This document shows, piece after piece, positions 48,528 to 57,177 of a DNA stretch of 64,000 nucleotides (within the stretch, counting starts at the first letter, position 1; each line of letters starts with the position of its first letter). The stretch lies in the NCBI RefSeq assembly GCF_022524485.1, contig NZ_JAKXMK010000015.1, forward strand, positions 62,001-126,000, written 5' to 3'. Under the pieces are notes generated by a model that did no database searches, had not been told where the DNA came from, and saw nothing but the letters and a program-made list of their open reading frames with translations. The stretch is from Pseudonocardia alaniniphila (GTDB taxonomy: Bacteria; Actinomycetota; Actinomycetes; Mycobacteriales; Pseudonocardiaceae). The translations under genes were made by a program, and so were the position numbers.

Positions 48528-49553
48528 TCAGGACGCTTCCTCCTCCAGTGCAAAGCGGAGGGCGACGCTATCGCGTCCCTCACGATCCACCGGAGCCGGG
48601 CGGGGCGGCGGCATCGGACGGCGGCCGTTCACGGGGTCGGCAACCGGAGCAGCGCCGTTCAGCGACCCGGTGGAAAGTGACCCAGCCCCGATCGGCCCAC
48701 CGTTGATCGGCCCACCGTTGGAAGCGGGGTCGGCGAGCGGCGGAACCACGGGGATGCCGCCGGCGGGCGTGAGAGCCCGGGCCTGCTCCTCGACCTGAAC
48801 CTTCTCGGCACGACCACGCAGCGCGCGGCGACGCTCGGCGGCCAGCGTGCGCAGCACACGGGTGCCGTCGGCGAAGGTACGCAGGTTGGACTGGCCGAAG
48901 ATCCGCTCGCGCTCCATCGACGGAACCTCGGTGATCTTCAGTCCCGCAGCGGCGACACGGCAGTTGAGCACGGTCTCGATCTCGAAGCCGTCGCCCCACA
49001 GCATCCCCTCGGGCGGGGCGGGCGCGTCGATGGGCGGAAGGTCGAGAACCGGGAGGATGTCGATCCAGAACGCGTTGTAGCCGTAGCAGAGGTCGGTGTA
49101 GGAGGTGCCGAAGAGCGCGTTCGCCACGCCGTTGAGGCCCGCGTTGCCGGTTTTGCGCAGCAGCGTGATGTCGTCGCTGCCCCCACCGCGCACGAAGCGG
49201 CTACCCTTGGCGAAGTCGGCGCCGTCGATCAGGGCGCGGACGAACGCCGGGATCTCCGCGGGGTCGGCCGACCCGTCGGCGTCGAACATGACGATGAGGT
49301 CCCCGGTGGCTGCGGCGAACCCGCACGCCATCGCGTTACCCTTGCCCTTGCGGGTCTGCGTGATGACCTTGACCCAGGGCAGGACCCGTTGGGCGGCCTC
49401 GACCGTGCCGTCGACGGAGTTACCGTCAACGACGATGATCTCGTGGACCGCCGGACGCACCGCGGCGATCGCAGGGAGCACGACCTCCAGGTTCCGCGCC
49501 TCGTTCCGGGTCGGCACCACCACGGACACCCGCGGGTTGCCGTTCCGCTGCAT
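48528..49553 (-). CDS. Family 2 glycosyltransferase (dolichol-phosphate-mannose-synthase-like)
   Basis: A 341-residue cytosolic GT-A enzyme. It has VSVVVPTRNEARNLEVVLPAI at the N-terminus, EIIVVDGNSVDGTV, and the metal-binding DxD in IVMFDADGSADP near 96. FEIETVLNCRVAAAGLKI and EVPSMERERIFGQSNLR are typical of polyprenyl-phosphate sugar transferases. The last ~70 residues are low-complexity (Gly/Pro/Asn). ATG 49553 has GGAG 8 nt upstream. It is the first gene of the minus-strand glycan operon. Confidence 0.9.
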   Translation of the reverse strand: MQRNGNPRVSVVVPTRNEARNLEVVLPAIAAVRPAVHEIIVVDGNSVDGTVEAAQRVLPWVKVITQTRKGKGNAMACGFAAATGDLIVMFDADGSADPAEIPAFVRALIDGADFAKGSRFVRGGGSDDITLLRKTGNAGLNGVANALFGTSYTDLCYGYNAFWIDILPVLDLPPIDAPAPPEGMLWGDGFEIETVLNCRVAAAGLKITEVPSMERERIFGQSNLRTFADGTRVLRTLAAERRRALRGRAEKVQVEEQARALTPAGGIPVVPPLADPASNGGPINGGPIGAGSLSTGSLNGAAPVADPVNGRRPMPPPRPAPVDREGRDSVALRFALEEEAS

Positions 49554-49897
49554 CGCCGTTCTCCCCCCCACCGCCCATGCGGTGATTTCGCGTCCTCGGC
49601 CGCGTCGCTGAACGTTGCCGTGCCCCAGGACGATCTCCATCACTGGGTTTATCTCCAAAACACCCCATCGCGTTACGTAACAATCTAGCGACGCTGTACC
49701 CCAATCGGGCCATCTTTGCTAGTGCAACTGCCGGAGCAGCGCGGGGCCGCCGATCGGCACTCTACGGATCGTGGACCTTGGTCGTCATCGAGGTACCCGA
49801 TCGGGCAGTAGCGGGGGCCAGGGGCTTCCGCGCCGTCCCTGAGCGGTACGGTCGCGGCGTCCTGGAGTCGGCTGGAGAGAGGCCCGAGTTGCTGCCG
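49554..49897. other. 344-bp divergent region between two GT2 genes
   Basis: It contains the perfect palindrome GTTACGTAAC (49672-49681) beside an AT-rich stretch (ACAATCTAGCG) and presumably the promoters for both flanking glycosyltransferase genes. The frame of the plus-strand gene extends upstream to 49778 without homology. Nothing else is recognisable. Confidence 0.5.
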
Positions 49898-50752
49898 ATG
49901 GCGAGCGTGTCCGTCTGCATTCCGGTCTACAACGGCGCACGCTTCTTGGCCGAGACGATCCGTAGCGTGCTTGATCAGACGTACCGCGACTTCGAGCTCA
50001 TCGTCCTCGACAACGCGAGCACGGACGGCAGCGGCGCGATCGCTCAGTCCTTCGCGGAACGGGATTCCCGGGTCCGCCTCGAGCGCAACCCGACCACCTT
50101 GTCGCAGCCCGACAACTGGAACCGGGTGGTCCAGCTCAGCCGTTCGCCCCTGGTCAAGGTCGTGTGCGCGGACGATCTGCTCCACCCGCGCTGCCTCGAG
50201 TTCCAGGTCACGCCCATGGAGGCCGACCCGGGCCTCGCGCTCGTGGCGTCGCGGCGGCACATGATCGACGAACAGAGCCGTGTGATCGTGCCCAACCGAG
50301 GCCTGGCCGGGCTCACGGGCGTGCGCACCGGGGTGGAGGTGGCGCGGAAGGTCGTCCGCAACGGCTCCAACCCGATCGGCGAGTCCAACAACGTGTTGTT
50401 CCGCCGCGAGGACTTCTTCGCCGTGGGCGGGTGGCGGGCCGACCGCACATACATCATGGATCTCGATCTGTGGCTGCGACTGCTGCAGTACGGCGAGTTC
50501 CTGGGGCTGCCGGAGACGCTCGCGGCGTTCCGGATCGGACGCGGCACGGTCTCGTCTGATCACGGCGAGAGGATCTACGAGCAGCAGCGGATGCTCCTGG
50601 AGGAGATCGGCGAGTCGCCTTTCTTCCAGGTCCGCGGTGTCGACCTCGCGGTCGGGCGGCTACTCGCCCCTGCCGGGCGCTCCCGCAGGCGGGCCCTGTA
50701 CGCGATCTCGAAGATCGCCGCGCGTCGCAACGAAGGGGGCGACGCGGCCTGA
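49898..50752 (+). CDS. Family 2 glycosyltransferase (WfgS/WcaA-like)
   Basis: A 284-residue GT-A enzyme. It has VSVCIPVYNGARFLAETIRSV, ELIVLDNASTDGS, LVKVVCADDLLHP (metal-binding DD) and MDLDLWLRLLQYGEF as the acceptor/catalytic region. The start is ATG 49898, where homology begins, with GGAGAGAGG about 20 nt upstream; a TTG at 49889 is possible. It is divergent from the other GT2 gene and belongs to the same glycan locus. Confidence 0.88.
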   Translation: MASVSVCIPVYNGARFLAETIRSVLDQTYRDFELIVLDNASTDGSGAIAQSFAERDSRVRLERNPTTLSQPDNWNRVVQLSRSPLVKVVCADDLLHPRCLEFQVTPMEADPGLALVASRRHMIDEQSRVIVPNRGLAGLTGVRTGVEVARKVVRNGSNPIGESNNVLFRREDFFAVGGWRADRTYIMDLDLWLRLLQYGEFLGLPETLAAFRIGRGTVSSDHGERIYEQQRMLLEEIGESPFFQVRGVDLAVGRLLAPAGRSRRRALYAISKIAARRNEGGDAA

Positions 50753-50785
50753 GCCGCGTAGACCGCCCGAGGCGACCCCAAGGGC

Positions 50786-50808
50786 CAATCGCACATATTT
50801 TGCGATTG
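50786..50808. promoter_or_regulatory. Candidate metalloregulator operator before the Co/Ni transporter
   Basis: CAATCGCA (50786-50793), the 7-nt spacer CATATTT and TGCGATTG (50801-50808) make a perfect 8-bp inverted repeat in an AT-rich pocket, 71 bp before the cbiM start. It could bind a nickel or cobalt regulator of Fur/Nur or NikR type, or a B12-related factor. No cobalamin riboswitch is apparent. Confidence 0.55.
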
Positions 50809-50879
50809 CCGGACGATCGCGACTAGCCTGAGCGAGTCATCGGCCGGGAGGTCGACAGCGCGCTCCTCGGGAGGTCGGG

Positions 50880-51611
50880 ATGGCCGGCGACGCGGTCCTC
50901 GCCATGCACATGAGCGACGGGCTGGTCAACGCGCCCACCGCTGCGGCATGCGGCGTGCTGGCCGTGGCCGGGCTGGCCCTGGCCGCCACTCGCGCCCGGT
51001 CGGATCTCGACGAGCGGACGGCCCCGATGGCCGGGCTGGTCACCGCTTTCGTCTTCGCGGTGCAGATGATCAACTTCCCGATCCTGCCCGGTGCGAGCGG
51101 CCACCTGCTCGGCGGAGCGCTGGTCGCGATCCTCGTCGGCCCCTGGGTCGGGTCGCTCTGCATCGCCATCGTGCTCGCGGTACAGGCCCTGCTCTTCGCC
51201 GACGGCGGCCTCACCGCGCTCGGCACGAACATCGTCAACATGGCGCTGGTCGGTGTGTTCGTCGGTTACGCGGTGGCGGTCGCCCTGCGCCCGCTCGCCC
51301 GCCGTGGCAGGGCGGGGCTGGTCGCAACGGCGTTCGTGGCCGCGTTGGTGAACACGCTCGCCGCAGCGCTCGCCTTCGTCGTGGAGTACGCGATCGGCGG
51401 CGCGGGCGGCGCCTCTCTGGGCACCGTCCTCACGCTGATGCTCGGCCTGCACCTGCTGATCGGCATCGGTGAGGGGATCATCACCGCCGCCACCGTCGGC
51501 GCCGTCGCCGCGGTCCGGCCGGATCTCGTCCACCTCCTGCGCGGATCGGCACCCCCACTGAGCATCCGCGAGGGTCAGGGCCGTGCCACGGCTGAGGGGA
51601 GCGCGTCATGA
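50880..51611 (+). CDS. cbiM: ECF transporter substrate-binding membrane component CbiM/NikM
   Basis: A 243-residue membrane protein with about seven hydrophobic segments, capturing Co2+ or Ni2+ for import. The hallmark Met-His-x-x-(D/E)G is present as MHMSDG, and NFPILPGASGHLLGGALVAILVGPW is the second family signature. The well-placed Shine-Dalgarno (GGGAGG just before 50880) supports ATG 50880, which would put eight residues before the MHM. In known family members Met1 and His2 form the metal site, so either ATG 50904 is the true start or the N-terminus is processed. Confidence 0.92.
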   Translation: MAGDAVLAMHMSDGLVNAPTAAACGVLAVAGLALAATRARSDLDERTAPMAGLVTAFVFAVQMINFPILPGASGHLLGGALVAILVGPWVGSLCIAIVLAVQALLFADGGLTALGTNIVNMALVGVFVGYAVAVALRPLARRGRAGLVATAFVAALVNTLAAALAFVVEYAIGGAGGASLGTVLTLMLGLHLLIGIGEGIITAATVGAVAAVRPDLVHLLRGSAPPLSIREGQGRATAEGSAS

Positions 51612-51973
51612 CCGCGCCTGCACCGAACCGTCGCTCCGCGCGCTTCTTCATCGGATTCCTCGCCGTGGCCCTGCTCGTCGCGGGTGTCCTGTCCTACCTC
51701 GCGAGCCCCGATCCCGACGGGCTGGACACCGTCGCGCTCGACGGCTGTCAGGTCGTCGAGACCGACGCAGGCGAGCAGCTCACTGGCACGTGCATCGCGC
51801 AGAACGCCGGCGAGCACGCGTTCGCGGGGAGCCCGCTGGCCGACTACGCAGTGGTTGGCAGCGACGGCACGGTCGGCGTGGCCGGCGTGATCGGCGTCCT
51901 GGTCACCGTCGTCGTGGCGGGCGCGCTGTTCCAGGTGCTGCGCAAACGGGGTGGCCCGGGGGACGAGCGCTAG
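51608..51973 (+). CDS. cbiN: CbiN-like PDGLE-domain component
   Basis: A 121-residue membrane protein with an N-terminal and a C-terminal hydrophobic segment and an extracytoplasmic loop. It carries the PDGLE signature as SPDPDGLDTVAL near residue 34, and the loop contains two Cys. It acts with CbiM to load metal. The ATG overlaps the cbiM stop (ATGA) and cbiQ follows after 2 bp, as expected for the cbiMNQO order. Confidence 0.87.
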   Translation: MTAPAPNRRSARFFIGFLAVALLVAGVLSYLASPDPDGLDTVALDGCQVVETDAGEQLTGTCIAQNAGEHAFAGSPLADYAVVGSDGTVGVAGVIGVLVTVVVAGALFQVLRKRGGPGDER

Positions 51974-51975
51974 TC

Positions 51976-52740
51976 GTGGGTGCGGGACACGCCCATCCGC
52001 TCCACCTTCCCGGGACGTCGCCGGTACATCGGCTCCCGTCCGAGGTCAAGATCGTCGCGGCGTTCCTCGGGATGGTGTGCGTGGTCGCCACGCCGAGGGA
52101 GGCCTTCCCGGTGTTCGGCGGCTACCTGGCGTTGCTGGCCGCGATCTGGGCCGTCGCACGGATCCCGCCGGGGTGGATCGCGCGGCGATCGGTGATCGAG
52201 GCGCCGTTCGTGGTGCTCGCGGTGCTCCTTCCGATCACCGGCGCCGCGCCGTACGTCGAGTGGTTCGGGCTCTCCTTGTCCGAACCGGGGTTGCTCGGGG
52301 CGTGGAACATCCTCGTCAAGGGCACGCTCGGCGTGCTGACCTCGCTCACCTTGGCCGCCACCACCTCGCTGCGCGACCTATTGCTCGGGCTGCAGCAGCT
52401 GCACGTGCCCGGTCCGGTCGTCACGATCGTCACCCTGATGTTGCGCTACGTCGACGTGATCGCCGCCGAGGCCGGCCGGATGCGGCTCGCCCGGATCTCC
52501 CGCGGTCACGACCCGCGTTTCCTCTGGCAGGCGGGAGCGACCGCGCGCGGCGTCGGGGCCCTTTTCATCCGCTCCTACGAGCGGGGTGAGCGGGTGCATC
52601 TCGCGATGCTGTCGCGCGGCTGGACCGGGGACATGCCGCGGCTGACCGACGCGGTCACCACGCGGAGCCAGTGGCTGATGGGGCTCGCCCCCGTGGCCGT
52701 CGCCGTAGCACTGACCGTCACCGGGTGGTCGATCACATGA
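51976..52740 (+). CDS. cbiQ: ECF transporter transmembrane component CbiQ
   Basis: A 254-residue T-component with about five hydrophobic segments and the two coupling-helix motifs, ARISRGHDPRF and AMLSRGWTGDMP, that contact the ATPase. GTG 51976 lies 2 bp after cbiN. Its stop overlaps the ATPase start by 4 bp. Confidence 0.93.
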   Translation: MGAGHAHPLHLPGTSPVHRLPSEVKIVAAFLGMVCVVATPREAFPVFGGYLALLAAIWAVARIPPGWIARRSVIEAPFVVLAVLLPITGAAPYVEWFGLSLSEPGLLGAWNILVKGTLGVLTSLTLAATTSLRDLLLGLQQLHVPGPVVTIVTLMLRYVDVIAAEAGRMRLARISRGHDPRFLWQAGATARGVGALFIRSYERGERVHLAMLSRGWTGDMPRLTDAVTTRSQWLMGLAPVAVAVALTVTGWSIT

Positions 52741-53525
52741 CAGGCACACGCGAACCCGGAGCCGGCACCCTGCCGACGGCGGGCCCACCGGCACAAGCGC
52801 CGTCGCTGCAGGTCAGCGGCCTCGCGTTCGCCTATCCGGACGGTCGTCAGGCCCTGTTCGGGATCGACCTCACGATCGAGCGCGGCGAGCGGGTGGCACT
52901 GCTCGGCCCCAACGGGGCCGGCAAGACCACGCTCGTGCTGCACCTCAACGGCATCCTCACCGCAGGCCGCGGCACGGTGGCGGTGGGCGGTCTGCCCGTG
53001 GCGAAGGAGAACCTGCGGGAGGTTCGCCGGCGGGTCGGCATCGTCTTCCAGGATCCCGACGACCAGCTGTTCATGCCCAGCGTCGCCGAGGACGTGGCGT
53101 TCGGCCCGGCGAACTTCGGTGTCACCGGCGCCGCACTGCGCGCGCGGGTGGACGCGGCACTGGCCACCGTCGGCATGCAGGAACACCGCGACCGCTCCCC
53201 CCTGCACCTGTCCGGCGGGCAGCGCAGGCGGGTTGCGCTCGCCACCGTGCTGGCGTGCGAGCCGGAGATCCTCGTGCTCGACGAGCCGTCGTCCAACCTC
53301 GACCCGGTGGCCCGCCGGGAGCTCGCCGAGGTGCTGCTCGGGCTGGACGCCACCCTGCTCATGGTCACCCACGATCTGCCGTACGCGTTGCAGCTGTGTA
53401 CCCGCGGGGTGGTGCTCGACGAGGGCGCGATCGTGGCCGACGCACCCCTGCGCGAACTGCTCGCCGACCCCGCGCTGCTGCGCCGCCACCGCCTCGAGCT
53501 GCCTTACGGCTTCGTCCTGTCGTGA
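52737..53525 (+). CDS. cbiO: ECF transporter ATPase CbiO
   Basis: A 262-residue ABC ATPase. Walker A is LLGPNGAGKTT, the Q-loop FQDPDDQLF, the signature LSGGQRRR, Walker B ILVLDEPSSNLDP and the H-loop VTHDLPYAL. It energises CbiMNQ. A single ATPase gene means a homodimer. The ATG overlaps the cbiQ stop. The operon contains no cobalamin or urease/hydrogenase genes, so cobalt versus nickel cannot be decided here. Confidence 0.95.
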   Translation: MTGTREPGAGTLPTAGPPAQAPSLQVSGLAFAYPDGRQALFGIDLTIERGERVALLGPNGAGKTTLVLHLNGILTAGRGTVAVGGLPVAKENLREVRRRVGIVFQDPDDQLFMPSVAEDVAFGPANFGVTGAALRARVDAALATVGMQEHRDRSPLHLSGGQRRRVALATVLACEPEILVLDEPSSNLDPVARRELAEVLLGLDATLLMVTHDLPYALQLCTRGVVLDEGAIVADAPLRELLADPALLRRHRLELPYGFVLS

Positions 53526-53562
53526 CGGCTCGAACCGGGTGGCGCAGCAGCGCCGGGCGCGG

Positions 53563-54837
53563 CTACTTCTGGTCGTCCTGATCGGCGGGCGGCACCTGCG
53601 GGAACCCGCGCGGAGGGGTGGGCAACGCGCTCTCGGGCAGGCCCCGCTCGTCGGACGCCTGCTGCAGGGCGGGCCGGGCCGGGCCGTTGGCGTGAGCGGG
53701 CTGCGCGCCGAGCGCGGGCACCACGTCCTTGCGGGCCTGCGCCTCCGCGTCGGCCACCACCTTCGCGATCGCAGGGTCACCCGCGGTGTCGAACCAGTCC
53801 TTGATCGACTCGTCGTCCGCCTCGGGCTTGGACACCGTGTCGTCCACCGGCGAGGGCTCGAACCGGAAGACCCCGTCGCTGCCGGGGGCACCGAGCATCC
53901 GGGTGAAGCCCTCCAGCGCCTTGCCGAAGTCGGACGGGACGATCCAGACCTTGTTGGCGTCTCCCTCCGCCATCTGCGGCAATGTCTGCAGGTACTGGTA
54001 GGCGAGCAGCTCCGGCGTCGGCTTGCCCGCCTTGATCGCGGCGAACACCTTCTCGATGGCCTTGGCCTCACCCTGGGCCTCGAGGTAGCGGGCGGCCCGG
54101 TCGCCCTGGGCGCGCAGGATGCGGGACTGACGCTCGGCCTCCGCGTTGAGGATGGCGGCCTGCTTGGCGCCCTCCGCTGTGAGGATCTGCGCCTGCTTCT
54201 GCCCCTCGGCGCTGCGGATCGCGGACTCCCGCTGGCCCTCGGCCGTGAGGATCGTGGCCCGCTTCTCGCGCTCGGCCTTCATCTGCCGCTCCATCGACTC
54301 CTGGATCGACGCGGGCGGGTCGATGGCCTTGATCTCCACGCGGGCCACGCGGATCCCCCACCGGCCCGTGGCCTCGTCCAGTTCACCGCGCAGCGCTGTG
54401 TTGATCACATCGCGCGAGGTGAGAGCGTCCTCCAGGCTCATCCCGCCCACGATGTTGCGCAGCGTCGTGGTGGTGATCTGCTCGACGCCGACGATGTAGT
54501 CGTTGATCTCGTAGACGGCCGACTTCGGGTCGACCACCTGGTAGTAGACGACCGTGTCGATGTCGACGGTCAGGTTGTCCTGGGTGATGACCGACCGCGG
54601 CGGGAACGACACCACCTGCTCGCGCAGGTCGATCCGCTCCCGGACCTTGTCGATGAACGGCACCAGGAACACCAGACCCGGGTCGGCAGTGCCCTTGAAC
54701 CGACCCAGTCGCTCGATCACAGCCGCCGTGGCCTGCGGGATGATCTGGATCGCTTTGACCAGCGATATCACGACAAGCAGGACCACGAGCACCACGACGA
54801 TCAGTAGCACCGCACCATCGGCAGCCACTGTCACCAC
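53563..54837 (-). CDS. SPFH/Band 7 protein (slipin/stomatin-like)
   Basis: A 424-residue membrane-anchored protein with an N-terminal transmembrane segment (residues 8-30). The Band 7 domain follows (IPQATAAVIERLGRFKGTADPGLVFLVPFID; RWGIRVARVEIKAIDPP), then an Ala/Glu-rich coiled coil with AEGQ-type repeats (~190-260) and a Pro-rich C-terminal tail (~370-424). Such proteins form membrane microdomain scaffolds. It pairs with the upstream NfeD gene, as in many bacteria. It is convergent with cbiO. Confidence 0.93.
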   Translation of the reverse strand: MVTVAADGAVLLIVVVLVVLLVVISLVKAIQIIPQATAAVIERLGRFKGTADPGLVFLVPFIDKVRERIDLREQVVSFPPRSVITQDNLTVDIDTVVYYQVVDPKSAVYEINDYIVGVEQITTTTLRNIVGGMSLEDALTSRDVINTALRGELDEATGRWGIRVARVEIKAIDPPASIQESMERQMKAEREKRATILTAEGQRESAIRSAEGQKQAQILTAEGAKQAAILNAEAERQSRILRAQGDRAARYLEAQGEAKAIEKVFAAIKAGKPTPELLAYQYLQTLPQMAEGDANKVWIVPSDFGKALEGFTRMLGAPGSDGVFRFEPSPVDDTVSKPEADDESIKDWFDTAGDPAIAKVVADAEAQARKDVVPALGAQPAHANGPARPALQQASDERGLPESALPTPPRGFPQVPPADQDDQK

Positions 54838-54939
54838 TCCCCCTTCAACCCTGCACTGGACCTCAGCGGGCCGGATCCTTGCGCACCGCCTCGCACCACG
54901 TGATTCCGGTGTACCCCTGTGGCGCCCGGATTGCTGCTG

Positions 54940-55374
54940 TTAGTCCTGTCCGACGACCAGCGCTGTGGCCCCGGAGATCTCCATGACGGTGACCTTGGCG
55001 CCGGGTTCGATCACCTCGTGCCCGTCGCTGGACCGCGCGGACCACAGCTCGCCGCCGATCTTGACGCGGCCGTCATGGCCGTCCACCCGCGCGACGACGA
55101 CAGCGGTGGTGCCGACGAGCGCCTTGTGATGCATCACGGTGTGATCGATCCCGCGGTTCAACCGGCGGCGCAATGCCGGCCGCGCGGCGAACACCAGCAG
55201 CACCGACACCACGACGAACGCGACTGCGCCGGCGATCGGTCCACCGACCAGAAAAGACACCCCGGCCGCCGCGAGAGCGCCGCCGCCGAGCATCAGAAGT
55301 ACGAAATCGCCGGAGAGGACCTCTGCGGCGATCAGCACCAGACCCACGATTAGCCAGATCAGTGCGGCCGACAT
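54940..55374 (-). CDS. NfeD family membrane protein
   Basis: A 144-residue protein with three to four N-terminal hydrophobic segments (AALIWLIVGLVLIAAEVL, FVLLMLGGGALAAAGVSFL, AVAFVVVSVLLVFAARPAL) and a C-terminal OB-fold (LVGTTAVVVARVDGHDGRVKIGGELWSAR). NfeD proteins partner with slipins in membrane organisation; the slipin gene follows 102 bp downstream. ATG 55374 starts the conserved helix. Confidence 0.92.
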   Translation of the reverse strand: MSAALIWLIVGLVLIAAEVLSGDFVLLMLGGGALAAAGVSFLVGGPIAGAVAFVVVSVLLVFAARPALRRRLNRGIDHTVMHHKALVGTTAVVVARVDGHDGRVKIGGELWSARSSDGHEVIEPGAKVTVMEISGATALVVGQD

Positions 55375-55406
55375 GAACCGATCCTGCCAGATCCGCGGGC
55401 CTCTGA

Positions 55407-56219
55407 TCAGCTCGTTACGAAATCGATGAGCCTTTCGACCGCATTGATGAGGGGCACCTCGAGATCGCGGAAGCTGTGCACGGCACCGAGCACTCGGCGC
55501 GCCCCGTCGGCGGGCTGACCCCAACGCAGTGCGGCGCAGACCCCGGTTTTCCAGTCGGTCCCCCTGGGCACCTCCGGCCAGGCGCGGATCCCGACGACGG
55601 ACGGCTTCACCGCCTGCCACACATCGACGTACGGATGCCCCGTGACGAGCACGTCCGGTCCGGCCACGGCCGCGGCGGCGCGCGTCTCCTTGGACCCCTC
55701 CACCAGGTGGTCCACCAGCACACCGAGCCGGCGCCCCGGACCCGGACCGAACCCCGCGACGGCGGCGGCGATGTCGTCCATGCCGTGCATCGGTTCGACC
55801 ACCACACCCTCGACCCGCAGGTCGTGGCCCCACACGCGCTCCACGAGTTCGGCGTCGTGCAGCCCTTCCACCCAGATCCGTGCGGCCCGGGCCGTACGCG
55901 CGGTGTGCCCCTGCACCTTGATCGAGCCGGAAGCCGAGCGGACCGGACCCACAGGCACCCGCTTCGGCGGCACGAGGGTGGCGGGAGCGCCCTCGAACAG
56001 GAACGCTGCCGGACGCAGCGGGAAGACCCGTCGGCCGCCGTGCCGATCCTCCAGAGTCACATCCCGCACGCTCACGCCGACGACCGCGCCGCAGAAGCCA
56101 CTGGCCGGATCCTCGACGACGAGGCCGGCCTCGGCGGGTACCTCCGGAATCTCCCGGCGTACCCGGTTGCGGGTGCCGTCTGATCCGAACGCCCCTCGGT
56201 AGTCGTGCGACCGCGTCAC
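55407..56219 (-). CDS. DUF3097 family protein
   Basis: A 270-residue cytosolic protein of an actinobacteria-specific family. Conserved blocks include RIWVEGLHDAELVERVWGHDLRVEGVVVEPMHG, which recalls a Toprim-like fold (acidic residues in E-G and D-x-D positions), and GPGRRLGVLVDHLVEGSKE. A role in nucleic-acid transactions has been suggested from that resemblance only. It is upstream of nfeD-slipin with a 32-bp gap. Confidence 0.88.
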   Translation of the reverse strand: MTRSHDYRGAFGSDGTRNRVRREIPEVPAEAGLVVEDPASGFCGAVVGVSVRDVTLEDRHGGRRVFPLRPAAFLFEGAPATLVPPKRVPVGPVRSASGSIKVQGHTARTARAARIWVEGLHDAELVERVWGHDLRVEGVVVEPMHGMDDIAAAVAGFGPGPGRRLGVLVDHLVEGSKETRAAAAVAGPDVLVTGHPYVDVWQAVKPSVVGIRAWPEVPRGTDWKTGVCAALRWGQPADGARRVLGAVHSFRDLEVPLINAVERLIDFVTS

Positions 56220-56370
56220 CCCGCTGTTCTACCTCCCGATCACGTTCCGGGTACGGCGCGACACGCGCATGCCTGCAACCCACCCGCCCGACCTGCGGCA
56301 ACGCATCGTGTTCGCATTCACCCGCACGGCAGCGATGCTCCAGGCCCCGGACGTGGCTAGCCTGACGCCC

Positions 56371-57168
56371 GTGCCCTGCCCCTCCGCCACCTTCACCGTG
56401 TGGACCTCGGCCTGGCTCGCGGGTGCTGCGGCACCCGACGACGTGCTGGACGCACTCGCCCCGTGGGCAGATGCGCACGACGTCCAGGCAGCCGACGCGG
56501 ACACCGCCCGCGTCACCGCGCTCCCGTCGCCTGGCGAGCCGGTGTCCTCGGTGACCTTCCTGCTCGCCGCGCTGCGCCGGTCGGCACCGCGCGGCCCGGC
56601 CCGGCTGGTCCTCCCCGTCCCCGGTGACGCGCGTGGGCTCCCCGGCCCCGGCCCATTCAGCCAGCAGGCGATGTCGGCGGGTGAGGGTGTGCTGTTCGCC
56701 GAGGCCGGGCTGGGCGTCGTGCCCACGTCGGTGGCCGACGGCGTCCTGCGCTGGACCGTCTACCCCGTTGCCGATCCGGGCCCGCCGCCGGAGTTCGTGG
56801 CCCTCAACCAGGCGGAGCGCGAGCTACGCGACCAGGTCCGCCAGTCGGCGTCGGTGCTCACCTCGCTCGGCGTGGCCCGCCATCGTCCCGGGGTCCGCGA
56901 GGAGATCGCGGCCGCCCTGCGGGCGCGGCCCACGTCGTTGTGGCCTGCCGGGATGCCCGGGCAGCCGCTGCGCGTGCTCCAGCACGCCGACGAGGTGGAG
57001 GCGATCCTCGCCGCGGCGTCGGTCGACGAGCCGGGCGGGGCGCTGTCCGCGTCCGCCGCCACGGCCCGTCGCGAGGCGCTGCGCCCCATCGAGACGGCGG
57101 TGCGTGTGGCCCGGCGGGCCGCCGTGGCCGAGGCCGTCCGCATCCTGGCGTCGAGCCCGCTCGTCTGA
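56371..57168 (+). CDS. Actinobacterial hypothetical protein (265 aa)
   Basis: A soluble protein with no recognised catalytic motif. The N-terminal half is mixed alpha/beta (SATFTVWTSAWLAGAAAPDDVLDALAPWADAHDV; RGPARLVLPVPGDARGLPGPGPFS) and the C-terminal half helical. GTG 56371 follows TAGCCT (56358-56363) by 7 nt, a leaderless arrangement that decides the start over the upstream ATG 56335. It is divergent from the DUF3097 gene. Confidence 0.75.
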   Translation: MPCPSATFTVWTSAWLAGAAAPDDVLDALAPWADAHDVQAADADTARVTALPSPGEPVSSVTFLLAALRRSAPRGPARLVLPVPGDARGLPGPGPFSQQAMSAGEGVLFAEAGLGVVPTSVADGVLRWTVYPVADPGPPPEFVALNQAERELRDQVRQSASVLTSLGVARHRPGVREEIAAALRARPTSLWPAGMPGQPLRVLQHADEVEAILAAASVDEPGGALSASAATARREALRPIETAVRVARRAAVAEAVRILASSPLV

Positions 57169-57177
57169 CGGCGCTGC

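Noticed and set aside
50753-50879. Cobalamin riboswitch before cbiM (also looked for before metH)
   Set aside because: No B12-box-like sequence or long structured leader; the gap is only 127 bp and the metH gap 57 bp.
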